Below are positions 14,911-23,022 of a DNA stretch of 39,878 nucleotides, piece after piece. Source of the DNA: Sphingobacteriaceae bacterium (GTDB lineage: Bacteria; Bacteroidota; Bacteroidia; Sphingobacteriales; Sphingobacteriaceae); assembly GCA_024645045.1 (NCBI GenBank), contig JAHEGO010000012.1, forward strand, positions 1 to 39,878. Reading direction: 5' to 3'. The notes under the pieces were generated by a model. It made no database searches, had not been told where the DNA came from, and saw only the letters and a list, made by a program, of their open reading frames with translations. How positions within the stretch are numbered: the stretch's first letter is position 1; the number at the start of each line of letters is the position of its first letter. The translations under genes were made by a program, and so were the position numbers.

Positions 14911-17577
14911 CTAAAGCAGTTTTTTTAACAATGCAATTTTTGTTTCTGCATCTGCTCTTTTCTTTTGCTCATTGGCAATAACTTCTGGCTTCGCATTTTG
15001 TACAAACTTTTCGTTGCTGAGTTTTTTATCTACTGAGATTAAAAACCCTTTTAAATACGCTATTTCATCTATTGCCTTTTTTCTTTCTGCTGCTGCATCT
15101 ACATTGCCTCCAAGATTAACAAAAAACTCATGAGTTGCAACCATAAAACTTATAGAGGATGCAGGATTTTCATTCACCTCTAAGAATTCAGAAAGATTTG
15201 CCAATTTCACAATAACATTTCCTGTTTCTTTGAAATAGCTCATGGTATTGGCTTTCATAGCCAAAGGCAATGAAACTTTAGGCGCAATTTGCTTGCTATT
15301 TCTGATCATTCTTATTTCAGAAATTAATAATTTCAACTGCTCAACTTTTTGCAATAATTCGTTATTGATTGCTCCTACTTTTGGATAAGAAGATACAATA
15401 CAACAATCTGAAGTTCCACGTTTACCAAACAACTCTTCGTCATGCCATAATTCCTCGGTTAAAAATGGCATGAAAGGATGTAGTAATGATAAAATTTTAC
15501 TTAATTGCAATTTCATAAAGTCGTATGTTGCAGTATCGATGGGGTCTTGCACGCCTTCACCATTTTCATTTTTAACGAAAGCAGGTTTGACCATTTCTAA
15601 ATACCAAGAACAAAAATCGTCCCATACTAATTTATAAGTTGCCATTAAAGCATCTGATAATTTATATTGCTGAAAATTATTTTCAATTTCTTTTAAAGCT
15701 TCGTTAAATCGAGACTCAAACCATTCGTTTGCAAGTGTATTTTTATTTGGTAATATTGGATCTACTCTTAATCCTTTCACCATTCTAAATGCATTCCAAA
15801 TTTTATTTGCAAAATTTCTACCTTGCTCACAATAACTTTCATCAAACATTAAATCGTTACCTGCAGGAGCGCAAAGTAGCATACCTACACGCACTCCGTC
15901 TGCACCAAACTGATCCATTAAGTCTAGTGGATCGGGTGAATTACCCAAGCTTTTCGACATTTTTCTGCCAATTTTATCTCGAACAATACCTGTTAAATAA
16001 ACATTTTTAAAAGGTATCTCTTGCTTAAATTCTTGACCTGCCATGATCATTCTAGCTACCCAGAAAAATAAAATATCTGGACCTGTAACTAGATCGTTGG
16101 TTGGATAATAATAATTTAAATCCGCATTGCCTTTTTTTTGCTTACCGTCAAATACAGTAGTGTCAAAAACAGCAATTGGCCATAACCACGATGAAAACCA
16201 GGTGTCAACCACGTCCTCATCTTGCTTGATATCTTCGATTGTTAATTGCGCAAATGCATCTCCTTTTTGATGAAATAATTGCAAAGCCAATGCTGCTGTT
16301 TTAGCTACAACTACTTCTCCATTGGGTGCATAGAATGCTGGAATTTGTTGCCCCCACCATAGCTGACGAGAGATACACCAATCCTTAACATTATCCATCC
16401 AATGCTTGTAAGTGTTGGTATATTTTTCAGGAATTAATTTTACCTCTCCATTCAAAACAACATCTAATGCAGGCTTAGCCATTTCTGTCATTTTGCAAAA
16501 CCATTGCATAGACAACTTTGGCTCAATCACCGCATCTGTTCTTTCTGAAAATCCTACTTGCGATTTATATTCTTCAATTTTAGCTAAGTGACCTGCATCT
16601 TCTAATAACTGAATGATTTTTTTTCTGGCAATAAATCGATCTTCGTTAACTAAAATAGTCGCCTTTTCGTTTAATGTGCCATTGTCATTTAAAATATCTA
16701 TTACCGGCAAATGGTGTTTTATCCCTAACTCATAATCGTTCAAATCATGTGCAGGCGTAACCTTCAAACAGCCTGTACCAAATTCAACATCAACATATTC
16801 ATCTAAAATAATTGGAATTTCTTTTTGAATCAAAGGAATGAAAACGCTTTTTCCATGTAAATCAAAATACCTTTCATCCTTAGGGTTAATACATATTGCG
16901 GCATCAGCCATAATAGTTTCAGGACGAGTGGTAGCAATTGTTAAAAATTTATTATCAGCTCCAACAATTTGATAATTGATGTAAACTAATTTTTGATTGA
17001 CTTCTTTACGAATAACTTCTTCATCGGAAACCGCAGTTAATCCTTTTGGATCCCAATTAACCATTCTCACTCCACGGTATATCAATCCCTTTTCGAATAA
17101 ATTAACAAATGCATCAATTACACCCTCAGATAGATCTGGATCCATGGTAAATTTGGTTCGATCCCAATCACATGAAGCACCTAATTTTTTCAATTGGTCT
17201 AAAATGATGCCTCCATATTTATTTTTCCAGTCGTAAGCGTGTGCTAAAAATTCTGCTCTGGTAATATCTTTTTTCTCAATTCCCTGCTCTCGCAATAAAT
17301 TAACAACCTTACTTTCAGTTGCGATCGACGCATGGTCTGTACCTGGAACCCAACAAGCATTTTTACCCATCATTCGGGCTCTGCGAATCAAAACATCTTG
17401 AATGGTATTATTTAACATATGGCCCATATGCAACATACCCGTCACGTTTGGTGGCGGAATGACAATGGTATAAGGTTCTCTGTGGTCAGGAACAGATTTA
17501 AAAAACTGCTGTTCCATCCAATAGCTATACCATTTATTTTCAAACTCTTGCGGGCTATAGGTCTTTGAGATACTCAT
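14911..17577 (-). CDS. valS: Valine--tRNA ligase
   Basis: A protein of 888 residues, the standard length for ValRS, which charges tRNA-Val in the cytoplasm. The class I signatures are both present: HMGH at 50-53 after PPPNVTG, and KMSKS at 539-543 in DKIGRKMSKSLGNS. The editing (CP1) domain contains TTRPETIMADAAICINP and GTGCLKVTPAHDLNDYELG. The anticodon-binding domain has WYLEMVKPAF and HPFMPFLTEELWH. The C-terminal coiled coil that grips the tRNA is seen at about 825-888 (ERKKAIDEIAYLKGFL to the end). It heads a four-gene minus-strand operon with the HsdR_N-like gene, holA and the EVE gene. Confidence 0.98.
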   Translation of the reverse strand: MSISKTYSPQEFENKWYSYWMEQQFFKSVPDHREPYTIVIPPPNVTGMLHMGHMLNNTIQDVLIRRARMMGKNACWVPGTDHASIATESKVVNLLREQGIEKKDITRAEFLAHAYDWKNKYGGIILDQLKKLGASCDWDRTKFTMDPDLSEGVIDAFVNLFEKGLIYRGVRMVNWDPKGLTAVSDEEVIRKEVNQKLVYINYQIVGADNKFLTIATTRPETIMADAAICINPKDERYFDLHGKSVFIPLIQKEIPIILDEYVDVEFGTGCLKVTPAHDLNDYELGIKHHLPVIDILNDNGTLNEKATILVNEDRFIARKKIIQLLEDAGHLAKIEEYKSQVGFSERTDAVIEPKLSMQWFCKMTEMAKPALDVVLNGEVKLIPEKYTNTYKHWMDNVKDWCISRQLWWGQQIPAFYAPNGEVVVAKTAALALQLFHQKGDAFAQLTIEDIKQDEDVVDTWFSSWLWPIAVFDTTVFDGKQKKGNADLNYYYPTNDLVTGPDILFFWVARMIMAGQEFKQEIPFKNVYLTGIVRDKIGRKMSKSLGNSPDPLDLMDQFGADGVRVGMLLCAPAGNDLMFDESYCEQGRNFANKIWNAFRMVKGLRVDPILPNKNTLANEWFESRFNEALKEIENNFQQYKLSDALMATYKLVWDDFCSWYLEMVKPAFVKNENGEGVQDPIDTATYDFMKLQLSKILSLLHPFMPFLTEELWHDEELFGKRGTSDCCIVSSYPKVGAINNELLQKVEQLKLLISEIRMIRNSKQIAPKVSLPLAMKANTMSYFKETGNVIVKLANLSEFLEVNENPASSISFMVATHEFFVNLGGNVDAAAERKKAIDEIAYLKGFLISVDKKLSNEKFVQNAKPEVIANEQKKRADAETKIALLKKLL

Positions 17578-17607
17578 TTAACAATTTTATTGGGGGTCGA
17601 TAAAGTT

Positions 17608-17615
17608 CAAAAATA
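17608..17615 (-). promoter_or_regulatory. Possible -7 box for the valS operon
   Basis: On the minus strand TATTTTTG matches TAnnTTTG exactly and lies 30 bases before the valS ATG. A -33 TTG at the right distance was not found, so support is partial. Confidence 0.35.
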
Positions 17616-17718
17616 ACAAAATATCGATTTCTTTCGGCATTTTAAGGATTGGATATTACCATTAAGCAAAATTAAAATGAAATTGTATGCATTTACCTTT
17701 CAAATGCTGCTAATTATA

Positions 17719-17726
17719 TATATTTG
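17719..17726 (+). promoter_or_regulatory. -7 box for the lpoB-like operon
   Basis: TATATTTG matches TAnnTTTG exactly and would give a leader of roughly 40 bases before the ATG at 17769. The -33 region has no clear TTG at normal spacing. Confidence 0.4.
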
Positions 17727-17768
17727 AGTTCCTGAAAAGGAAGAAATTTGATTTAAAATTAAAACCAT

Positions 17769-18356
17769 ATGAAAAAAATAACCTTATTGTTTGCAGCAGT
17801 ATTATTAGGCAGCATAATGACTGGCTGTAAAACTAAAAAAGTTGAACGCATCGACCCCACCCAACAAACAGATTTAAGCGGTCGTTGGAATGATACTGAC
17901 TCAAGATTAGTTTCTAACGAAATGATCAGTGACTGTATGTCTAGACCTTGGAGAACAGAGTTTACAGCTGTTAAAGGGAAAAAACCAATGGTGATTGTAG
18001 GTAACATTAAAAACAAAACAACAGAGCATATTGAGTCTGAAACTTTCATCAAGGATATCGAAAAAGCATATATCAATTCTGGTTTAGTTGGAGTGGTTCA
18101 AGCGGCTGAAGCTAGAAAAGAATTAAGAGAAGAACGCAACGACCAACAAACCTATTCTTCTGAAGAAACCAAAAAGAAATGGGGCTTAGAAAAAGGTGCC
18201 GATTACATGTTGAATGGCGTCATCACTTCTATTGTAGATCAATATGGAAAAAACAAAGTTGTTTTTTATCAAATTGATTTAGAATTAACCGATTTACAAA
18301 CCAATGAAAAGGTTTGGATTGGTGATAAAAAAATCAAAAAGGCCATTACTAATTGA
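17769..18356 (+). CDS. LpoB-like penicillin-binding protein activator lipoprotein
   Basis: A protein of 195 residues with a lipoprotein signal (MKKITLLFAAVLLGSIMTGC, lipid Cys at residue 20). The mature part resembles the LpoB/COG3417 family: DLSGRWNDTDSRLVSNEM, the segment KKPMVIVGNIKNKTTEHI and KGADYMLNGVITSIVDQYG. In Gammaproteobacteria LpoB reaches through the wall to stimulate PBP1b; whether this Bacteroidota homologue does so is unproven. It is followed by a COG3014 lipoprotein whose TTG start overlaps its stop by four bases. The same two families are commonly paired, which supports a joint cell-envelope role. First gene of a five-gene plus-strand operon. Confidence 0.88.
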   Translation: MKKITLLFAAVLLGSIMTGCKTKKVERIDPTQQTDLSGRWNDTDSRLVSNEMISDCMSRPWRTEFTAVKGKKPMVIVGNIKNKTTEHIESETFIKDIEKAYINSGLVGVVQAAEARKELREERNDQQTYSSEETKKKWGLEKGADYMLNGVITSIVDQYGKNKVVFYQIDLELTDLQTNEKVWIGDKKIKKAITN

Positions 18357-19759
18357 GCAAATTCTATCGCATTATACTGTGCATTTTAGCTGCTAATTTA
18401 TTAACGGCATGCGCTAGCTATTATCAAAAATTAGCTGCATTCAATGCCGATTTTGAAAGTGGAAATTTAATAAAAGCAAATGATTTTTTAACCAAAGACA
18501 AAAAAGGTCAAAGTGGTAAAAATGAATTATTATTTCATTTAAATAAAGGTACAATTGAACATTTATTAGGCAACTATTCTGAAAGCAACAATCAATTCAA
18601 CCAAGCAGACATGATGGTTGAAGACTATCAGAAAAAACTTGGAGACCAAGCACTTGCAATGGTTACCAACCAAATGAATACCCCTTATCAAGGTGAAGAC
18701 TTTGAAAAAGTGATGATCCATTATTATAAAGCCATTAATTATTTAAAATTGAACGACAATGAAAATGCATTAATTGAAGCGCGAAGGTTAAATTTAAAAT
18801 TGCAAAGTTTAAATGATAAATATAAAAACAAAAATAAATACCATGTAGATGCTTTTGGTTTGAATTTAATTGGCCTTATTTATCAAGCTGACCATGATTA
18901 CAACAATGCGTTTATTGCCTATAGAAATGCGCTAGAAGCCTATGAAAACAGCTATTCTAAGCAATTCAACATAAGTGCACCATTACAATTAAAAAAGGAT
19001 CTGATATATTGTGCTCACAAAAGCGGATTCCCAGAAGAAGTTTCATTTTATGAAAATAAATTTCAATTAAAATATGAGTCTAAAAATGCAGAAAACGGTG
19101 ACCTATTATTTTTCTGGAATAATGGACTGGGTCCTGTAAAATCTGAAAATAGTATCAATTTCACCAAAACGGGATCAAATGAAAATTACCTTACTTTTGT
19201 TAATCAAGAATATAACCTAAACTTCACTGTACCTTATCGATCAAATAAAAACAAAAAAGAAGAAGAGGGATTTGCTTCACTTGAATTAATTAGGGTAGCT
19301 TTTCCAAAATACATCGCTAGAATACCATACTACGAATCTAGTAGTTTAATTTATGGACAAACCACTCAAGATTTAGAATTAGCAGAAGACCTAAACGGCA
19401 TTGCATTTAAAACCTTAGAGGATAGAATGCAAAGAGAAATAGGAAATGCACTCATCAGACTTGCGACTAAGAAAGCGGCTGAATATGCCATGAGGGACCA
19501 AAATCAAAACTTAGGAGCTTTAGTGGGTGTAGTAAATGCAGTAACAGAAAAAGCAGATACCAGAAATTGGCAAACTTTGCCTTATCAAATTTCCTATACA
19601 AGAATGAGTTTGCCAGCTGGTAAACAAAGCGTTAAGTGGACAGGAAAAGCATTAAAAGGTGGTCAAAATAAAGAACAATTGTTTACCTTTGAAATAGGAA
19701 AAGGCCTTACAACATTTCAGCTTTTTCAATCGTTAGAGGTTGCAAAATCTGTTAATTAA
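18353..19759 (+). CDS. COG3014-family lipoprotein
   Basis: A protein of 468 residues. The start is a TTG that overlaps the stop of the preceding gene (TTGA), giving MSKFYRIILCILAANLLTAC with a lipobox (LTAC, Cys at about 20). The N-terminal half is helical and TPR-like: LLFHLNKGTIEHLLGNYSES, HYYKAINYLKLNDNENALIE and LNLIGLIYQADHDYNNAFIA. The C-terminal half is beta-rich, containing AFPKYIARIPYYESSS and a hydrophobic AEYAMRDQNQNLGALVGVVN segment. COG3014 proteins have no established biochemical function but frequently follow LpoB-like genes. Outer-membrane or periplasmic location is inferred from the lipobox. Confidence 0.87.
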   Translation: MSKFYRIILCILAANLLTACASYYQKLAAFNADFESGNLIKANDFLTKDKKGQSGKNELLFHLNKGTIEHLLGNYSESNNQFNQADMMVEDYQKKLGDQALAMVTNQMNTPYQGEDFEKVMIHYYKAINYLKLNDNENALIEARRLNLKLQSLNDKYKNKNKYHVDAFGLNLIGLIYQADHDYNNAFIAYRNALEAYENSYSKQFNISAPLQLKKDLIYCAHKSGFPEEVSFYENKFQLKYESKNAENGDLLFFWNNGLGPVKSENSINFTKTGSNENYLTFVNQEYNLNFTVPYRSNKNKKEEEGFASLELIRVAFPKYIARIPYYESSSLIYGQTTQDLELAEDLNGIAFKTLEDRMQREIGNALIRLATKKAAEYAMRDQNQNLGALVGVVNAVTEKADTRNWQTLPYQISYTRMSLPAGKQSVKWTGKALKGGQNKEQLFTFEIGKGLTTFQLFQSLEVAKSVN

Positions 19760-19776
19760 TTTGCGCTATTAGACTT

Positions 19777-20157
19777 ATGAAAAAATATCTACTTTTTATT
19801 GGCTTATTACTATTCGGCACAATGGTGCTAGCGCAGTCGGCTTTAAAAGTAAACTCCATTGAATTCAAAGCTAATTTCTATAAATTTAAAGGTCAACTGA
19901 TTGATGTTCGAACTCCGCAAGAATTTTCGGAGGGACATATTGAAGGCGCAAAAAACATCGATATCACCAGTGAAAATTTTGAAGCTGAAATTGAAAAAAT
20001 AGATAAAAACCAAGCCTTATTTGTGTATTGCGCCATTGGTGTTAGAAGCGGAAGAGCAGCGGCTTTGCTTCGAAAAAAAGGGTTCAAAAATGTTATTGAC
20101 CTCAATGGTGGATATGAAGACCTTTTAAAAGTTGGCATGAAAAATGCAAGTAAATGA
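19777..20157 (+). CDS. Exported rhodanese-like domain protein
   Basis: A protein of 126 residues. A signal peptide (MKKYLLFIGLLLFGTMVLA-Q) precedes a single rhodanese domain: LIDVRTPQEFSEGHIEGAKN, then the active-site loop VYCAIGVRSGRAA with the catalytic Cys, and VIDLNGGYEDLLK. Rhodaneses move sulfane sulfur or reduce related substrates; here the location should be periplasmic. The stop overlaps the mnmD start (ATGA), so the two are translationally coupled even though MnmD is cytoplasmic. The pairing hints at, but does not prove, a link to 2-thiouridine metabolism, because the signal peptide argues against a direct sulfur relay. Confidence 0.92.
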   Translation: MKKYLLFIGLLLFGTMVLAQSALKVNSIEFKANFYKFKGQLIDVRTPQEFSEGHIEGAKNIDITSENFEAEIEKIDKNQALFVYCAIGVRSGRAAALLRKKGFKNVIDLNGGYEDLLKVGMKNASK

Positions 20158-20840
20158 AAGCTGTAAACATTAGTGCTATAGCCACTTCTGATGGTTCTAC
20201 TACATTTTTTCATTCCACACTCAATGAACATTATCATTCAATCAATGGAGCCTTTCAAGAAGCAGAACATGTTTATATAAATAGTGGACTATCCTATTTT
20301 CATCACAAAGAAGCAACAACAAAAATTGCTGTTTTGGAGATAGGATTCGGAACTGGATTAAACTATTTATTAAGTATAGATTATGCAATCAAAAACAATA
20401 TCGCAATTGAGTACACTGGCATAGAGGCTTTCCCGCTTCCGCTTGATTACATTCAACAAACAAACTATCAAAACTTTTTAGCCACAGCTAATTTAACTTC
20501 AATTTTTCAGCAACAATACCTTGCAGCATTTGAAACAGAACAGCATATATCTGCTAATCAAAGTTTGAAAATTGAAGAAATAAACCTTGCAGATTTCTCA
20601 ACTGATAAAAAATTTGATATCATTTATTTTGATGCTTTTGCAGCCAGTAAACAACCTGAAATGTGGACTGCAGAAATGATCCAGCATGTTTGTCAATTTT
20701 TAAAAGATAAAGGTATATTTGTAACCTACAGTGTAACGGGTAATTTAAAAAGATGTTTACGTGACCTAGGTTTCACCATAGAACGCCCAATAGGCGCCTT
20801 AGGCAAGCGCGAAATGATGAGAGCAACATTAACTCGATAA
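20154..20840 (+). CDS. mnmD: tRNA (5-methylaminomethyl-2-thiouridine)(34)-methyltransferase MnmD
   Basis: A protein of 228 residues, matching stand-alone MnmD rather than the fused MnmC. The SAM-binding motif is [15 protein letters not shown]. The family signature [16 protein letters not shown] follows, with a Rossmann-type ending [14 protein letters not shown] and [10 protein letters not shown]. MnmD adds the methyl group that completes mnm5U at the wobble position of several tRNAs. The start ATG overlaps the rhodanese stop, and pyrD begins two bases after its own stop, so it lies inside a tight operon. Confidence 0.94.
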   Translation: MKAVNISAIATSDGSTTFFHSTLNEHYHSINGAFQEAEHVYINSGLSYFHHKEATTKIAVLEIGFGTGLNYLLSIDYAIKNNIAIEYTGIEAFPLPLDYIQQTNYQNFLATANLTSIFQQQYLAAFETEQHISANQSLKIEEINLADFSTDKKFDIIYFDAFAASKQPEMWTAEMIQHVCQFLKDKGIFVTYSVTGNLKRCLRDLGFTIERPIGALGKREMMRATLTR

Positions 20841-20842
20841 AA

Positions 20843-21880
20843 ATGTATCAATCGATTATAAGACCAATTTTATTCTGTTTCGATCCCGAAAAAATTCACC
20901 ATTTTGTTTTTGCAGGCATTAAATTAATGAACCGCATTCCAGGTGTTGCTAATTTAATTAAATTGAATTACCGCGTCACTCACCCAACCTTACACAGAAC
21001 AGTTTTTGGAATAGATTTTCCAAATCCTGTTGGATTAGCTGCAGGTTTTGACAAAGACGCAAAACTGTTCAACGAATTGAGCCATTTTGGATTTGGATTT
21101 ATTGAGGTTGGCACGCTTACTCCAGTTGCACAACCAGGAAACCCAAAACCCCGCATGTTCCGTTTGCCTCAAGATGCAGGCTTGATTAATAGAATGGGAT
21201 TCAACAATGAAGGCGTTGCTGCAGCTGCTATTCGCTTACGAAAAAGAAATGCAAATATTATCATTGGAGGAAATATTGGTAAAAATAAAATTACTGAAAA
21301 CGAAAATGCAATTCAAGACTATGAAAAATGTTTTGAGGCATTGTTCGATGTAGTAGACTATTTCGTTGTCAATGTTAGCTCGCCAAACACGCCAAATTTA
21401 AGGGCACTTCAAGAAAAAGAACCATTAAAAGCCTTACTAAATCATTTACAACAAATCAATCAATTAAAAACAAATCCAAAACCCATTGCACTAAAAATTG
21501 CTCCAGATTTAAGCAAAGAACAATTAGACGATGTGGTAGAAATAATGCTAGAAACTAAATTAGCTGGATTGATTGCAACCAACACAACCATTGATAGAAG
21601 TGGTTTAAAAACAGATTCGGCTTTGCTAGAAAAGATTGGTGCGGGCGGTTTAAGTGGAAAACCATTGCGAAATAGAGCTACGGAGGTGATCCGTTATTTA
21701 CATGAGCAAAGTAATGGTCAGTTTCCTATTATCGCAGTTGGTGGTATTCATTCGGCTGAAGACGCATTGGAAAAATTGGATGCAGGCGCCAGTTTAATTC
21801 AGTTATATACTGGATTTATTTACGAAGGACCCGGTTTAATCAAAAAAATAAACCAAGCGATTCTGAAAAAATCTAAATAA
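20843..21880 (+). CDS. pyrD: Dihydroorotate dehydrogenase (quinone), class 2
   Basis: A protein of 345 residues, the length of class 2 (membrane-associated, quinone-using) enzymes of pyrimidine synthesis. The N-terminal helical region [20 protein letters not shown] is the class 2 extension that contacts the membrane and quinone. The FMN-binding barrel shows [16 protein letters not shown] and [20 protein letters not shown]. The catalytic Ser lies in [15 protein letters not shown], and the phosphate-binding end is [20 protein letters not shown]. It is the last gene of the lpoB-like operon. The hairpin just downstream is oriented for the opposite strand, so no plus-strand terminator is obvious. 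Confidence 0.97.
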   Translation: MYQSIIRPILFCFDPEKIHHFVFAGIKLMNRIPGVANLIKLNYRVTHPTLHRTVFGIDFPNPVGLAAGFDKDAKLFNELSHFGFGFIEVGTLTPVAQPGNPKPRMFRLPQDAGLINRMGFNNEGVAAAAIRLRKRNANIIIGGNIGKNKITENENAIQDYEKCFEALFDVVDYFVVNVSSPNTPNLRALQEKEPLKALLNHLQQINQLKTNPKPIALKIAPDLSKEQLDDVVEIMLETKLAGLIATNTTIDRSGLKTDSALLEKIGAGGLSGKPLRNRATEVIRYLHEQSNGQFPIIAVGGIHSAEDALEKLDAGASLIQLYTGFIYEGPGLIKKINQAILKKSK

Positions 21881-21909
21881 AAAAAGCCGTTTAAGTTTCC
21901 TTAAACAGC
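21880..21909 (-). terminator. Terminator of the tRNA-Cys/small-protein unit
   Basis: On the minus strand GCTGTTTAAG (21909-21900) and CTTAAACGGC (21895-21886) form a ten-pair stem with one G-U wobble, capped by a GAAA tetraloop and followed by seven T's. Read on the plus strand one pair becomes C-A and no T-run follows, so the element is directional. Confidence 0.82.
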
Positions 21910-21931
21910 TTCAAATATGGTATGTAATAAC

Positions 21932-22072
21932 TTATTCTGCTGAGTTATTTTCTTCCGTACGAGCAACTGGCTTCTTGATAGATTTATCTGTAGCCATTTT
22001 CTTATGTTGTACTTTCAATCTAGAAACAGTTTTATTTTTTCTGTCTTTTCTTTTTAATCTTGTAACTGCCAT
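21932..22072 (-). CDS. Small basic protein downstream of tRNA-Cys
   Basis: A protein of 46 residues (MAVTRLKRKDRKNKTVSRLK followed by VQHKKM and an acidic tail EENNSAE). The open frame extends upstream to 22138, but that part lies inside tRNA-Cys, so the ATG at 22072 is chosen. The first 35 residues are very rich in Lys and Arg, like small ribosomal or other RNA-binding proteins; the family is not one I can name with certainty. It lies 35 bases after the tRNA and 22 bases before a strong terminator, with no promoter of its own seen. That suggests it is expressed from the tRNA promoter. Confidence 0.72.
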   Translation of the reverse strand: MAVTRLKRKDRKNKTVSRLKVQHKKMATDKSIKKPVARTEENNSAE

Positions 22073-22107
22073 TTTCTTAAAATTAATTTTTTTAAATAAG
22101 TTTTTTG

Positions 22108-22178
22108 AGGTCGAGAGCGGATTCGAACCGCTGTACAAGGTTTTGCAGACCTCTGCCTAGCCACTCGGCCACTCGACC
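22108..22178 (-). tRNA. tRNA-Cys (anticodon GCA)
   Basis: On the minus strand the acceptor arms GGTCGAG and CTCGACC pair perfectly, with discriminator U73, as expected for tRNA-Cys. The anticodon loop reads CTGCAAA, giving GCA. The T arm is GCGGTTCGAATCCGC, a perfect five-pair stem with TTCGAAT loop. No CCA is encoded. A near-consensus promoter lies directly upstream. Confidence 0.96.
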
Positions 22179-22193
22179 TTTTTTTAGCGTCTG

Positions 22194-22223
22194 CAAATGT
22201 AGCAAAATATTATTTGAACACAA
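22194..22223 (-). promoter_or_regulatory. Consensus promoter of the tRNA-Cys unit
   Basis: On the minus strand TTG (22223-22221), a 19-base spacer and TACATTTG (22201-22194) match the Bacteroidota consensus exactly. The predicted start falls about ten bases before the mature tRNA 5' end. Confidence 0.72.
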
Positions 22224-22254
22224 GAATTAATGCGTTTTTTAAGCTAATCAGGTG

Positions 22255-23022
22255 TTAAAATGCTGCCCTTTTGTATTCTGAACATATAACTGCAGTTGCA
22301 ATGGCCACATTTAGGCTTTCTGCGCCTCCAAATGAAGGAATGGTAATGGGTTTGGTAATATAAGGCATCAAAGCCGCAGAAATGCCCTGAGACTCACTGC
22401 CCATCAAAATAAAACCACCTAATTGCCATTGATGCTCATAAATATTTGTTCCATCTAACATAGCACCATAAACTGGCAATTCTTGGTTTTGACTAAAAAA
22501 ATCTATTAAATTATGGGTTGTAACTCCCACCCTAGTGATCGAACCCATGGTTGCTTGCACTACCTTAGGATTGTATAAATCAACACAGTTTTCAGAACAA
22601 ATAATGTTTTTAAAGCCAAACCAATCTGCAATCCTAATAATTGTTCCCAAATTCCCTGGATCTTTAATATCATCTAAAACCAAGGTCATTTGCTTTGAAT
22701 AGTCAATTTTATCTATATTTTCTGCTTTAATCGAAGGAATCTGAACGATTGCTAAAACTTCCGAGGGAGTTTTAAGTGCCGAAATTCGTTCCATTTCTGC
22801 TTCAGAAACTAAGCCTATTTCTATATTTTTCGATACCTTTGAAAGCAAAGAAGATAACCACTGCTCTTTTGAAGCAGTACAATAGATACGATCGATATGC
22901 AATGCAGATGCAATGATTTCGGCAACCAACTTATCTCCTTCGGCAATGAATACTTGATATTCTTGTCTAAACTTTTTTTGATGGATAGACTTTATAAAAC
23001 TGATTTGTGCTTTTGAAATCAT
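22255..23022 (-). CDS. TrmH/SpoU-family RNA 2'-O-methyltransferase
   Basis: A protein of 255 residues from the ATG at 23022 (MISKAQISFIKSIHQKKFRQ), which begins the usual SpoU substrate-binding domain. A further ATG at 23049 is less typical and overlaps tamL more. The catalytic SPOUT domain has the three family motifs: LDDIKDPGNLGTIIRIADWF, GGFILMGSESQGIS and IPSFGGAESLNVAIATAVI. These enzymes methylate the 2'-O of ribose in rRNA or tRNA; the target position cannot be told. The gene is divergent from tamL with the two start regions overlapping, so each promoter must lie within the other's coding region. Confidence 0.93.
   Translation of the reverse strand: MISKAQISFIKSIHQKKFRQEYQVFIAEGDKLVAEIIASALHIDRIYCTASKEQWLSSLLSKVSKNIEIGLVSEAEMERISALKTPSEVLAIVQIPSIKAENIDKIDYSKQMTLVLDDIKDPGNLGTIIRIADWFGFKNIICSENCVDLYNPKVVQATMGSITRVGVTTHNLIDFFSQNQELPVYGAMLDGTNIYEHQWQLGGFILMGSESQGISAALMPYITKPITIPSFGGAESLNVAIATAVICSEYKRAAF

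Noticed and set aside
21932-22138. Longer form of the small basic protein
   Set aside because: The first 22 codons lie inside or next to tRNA-Cys; the ATG at 22072 gives a compact basic protein after the tRNA.
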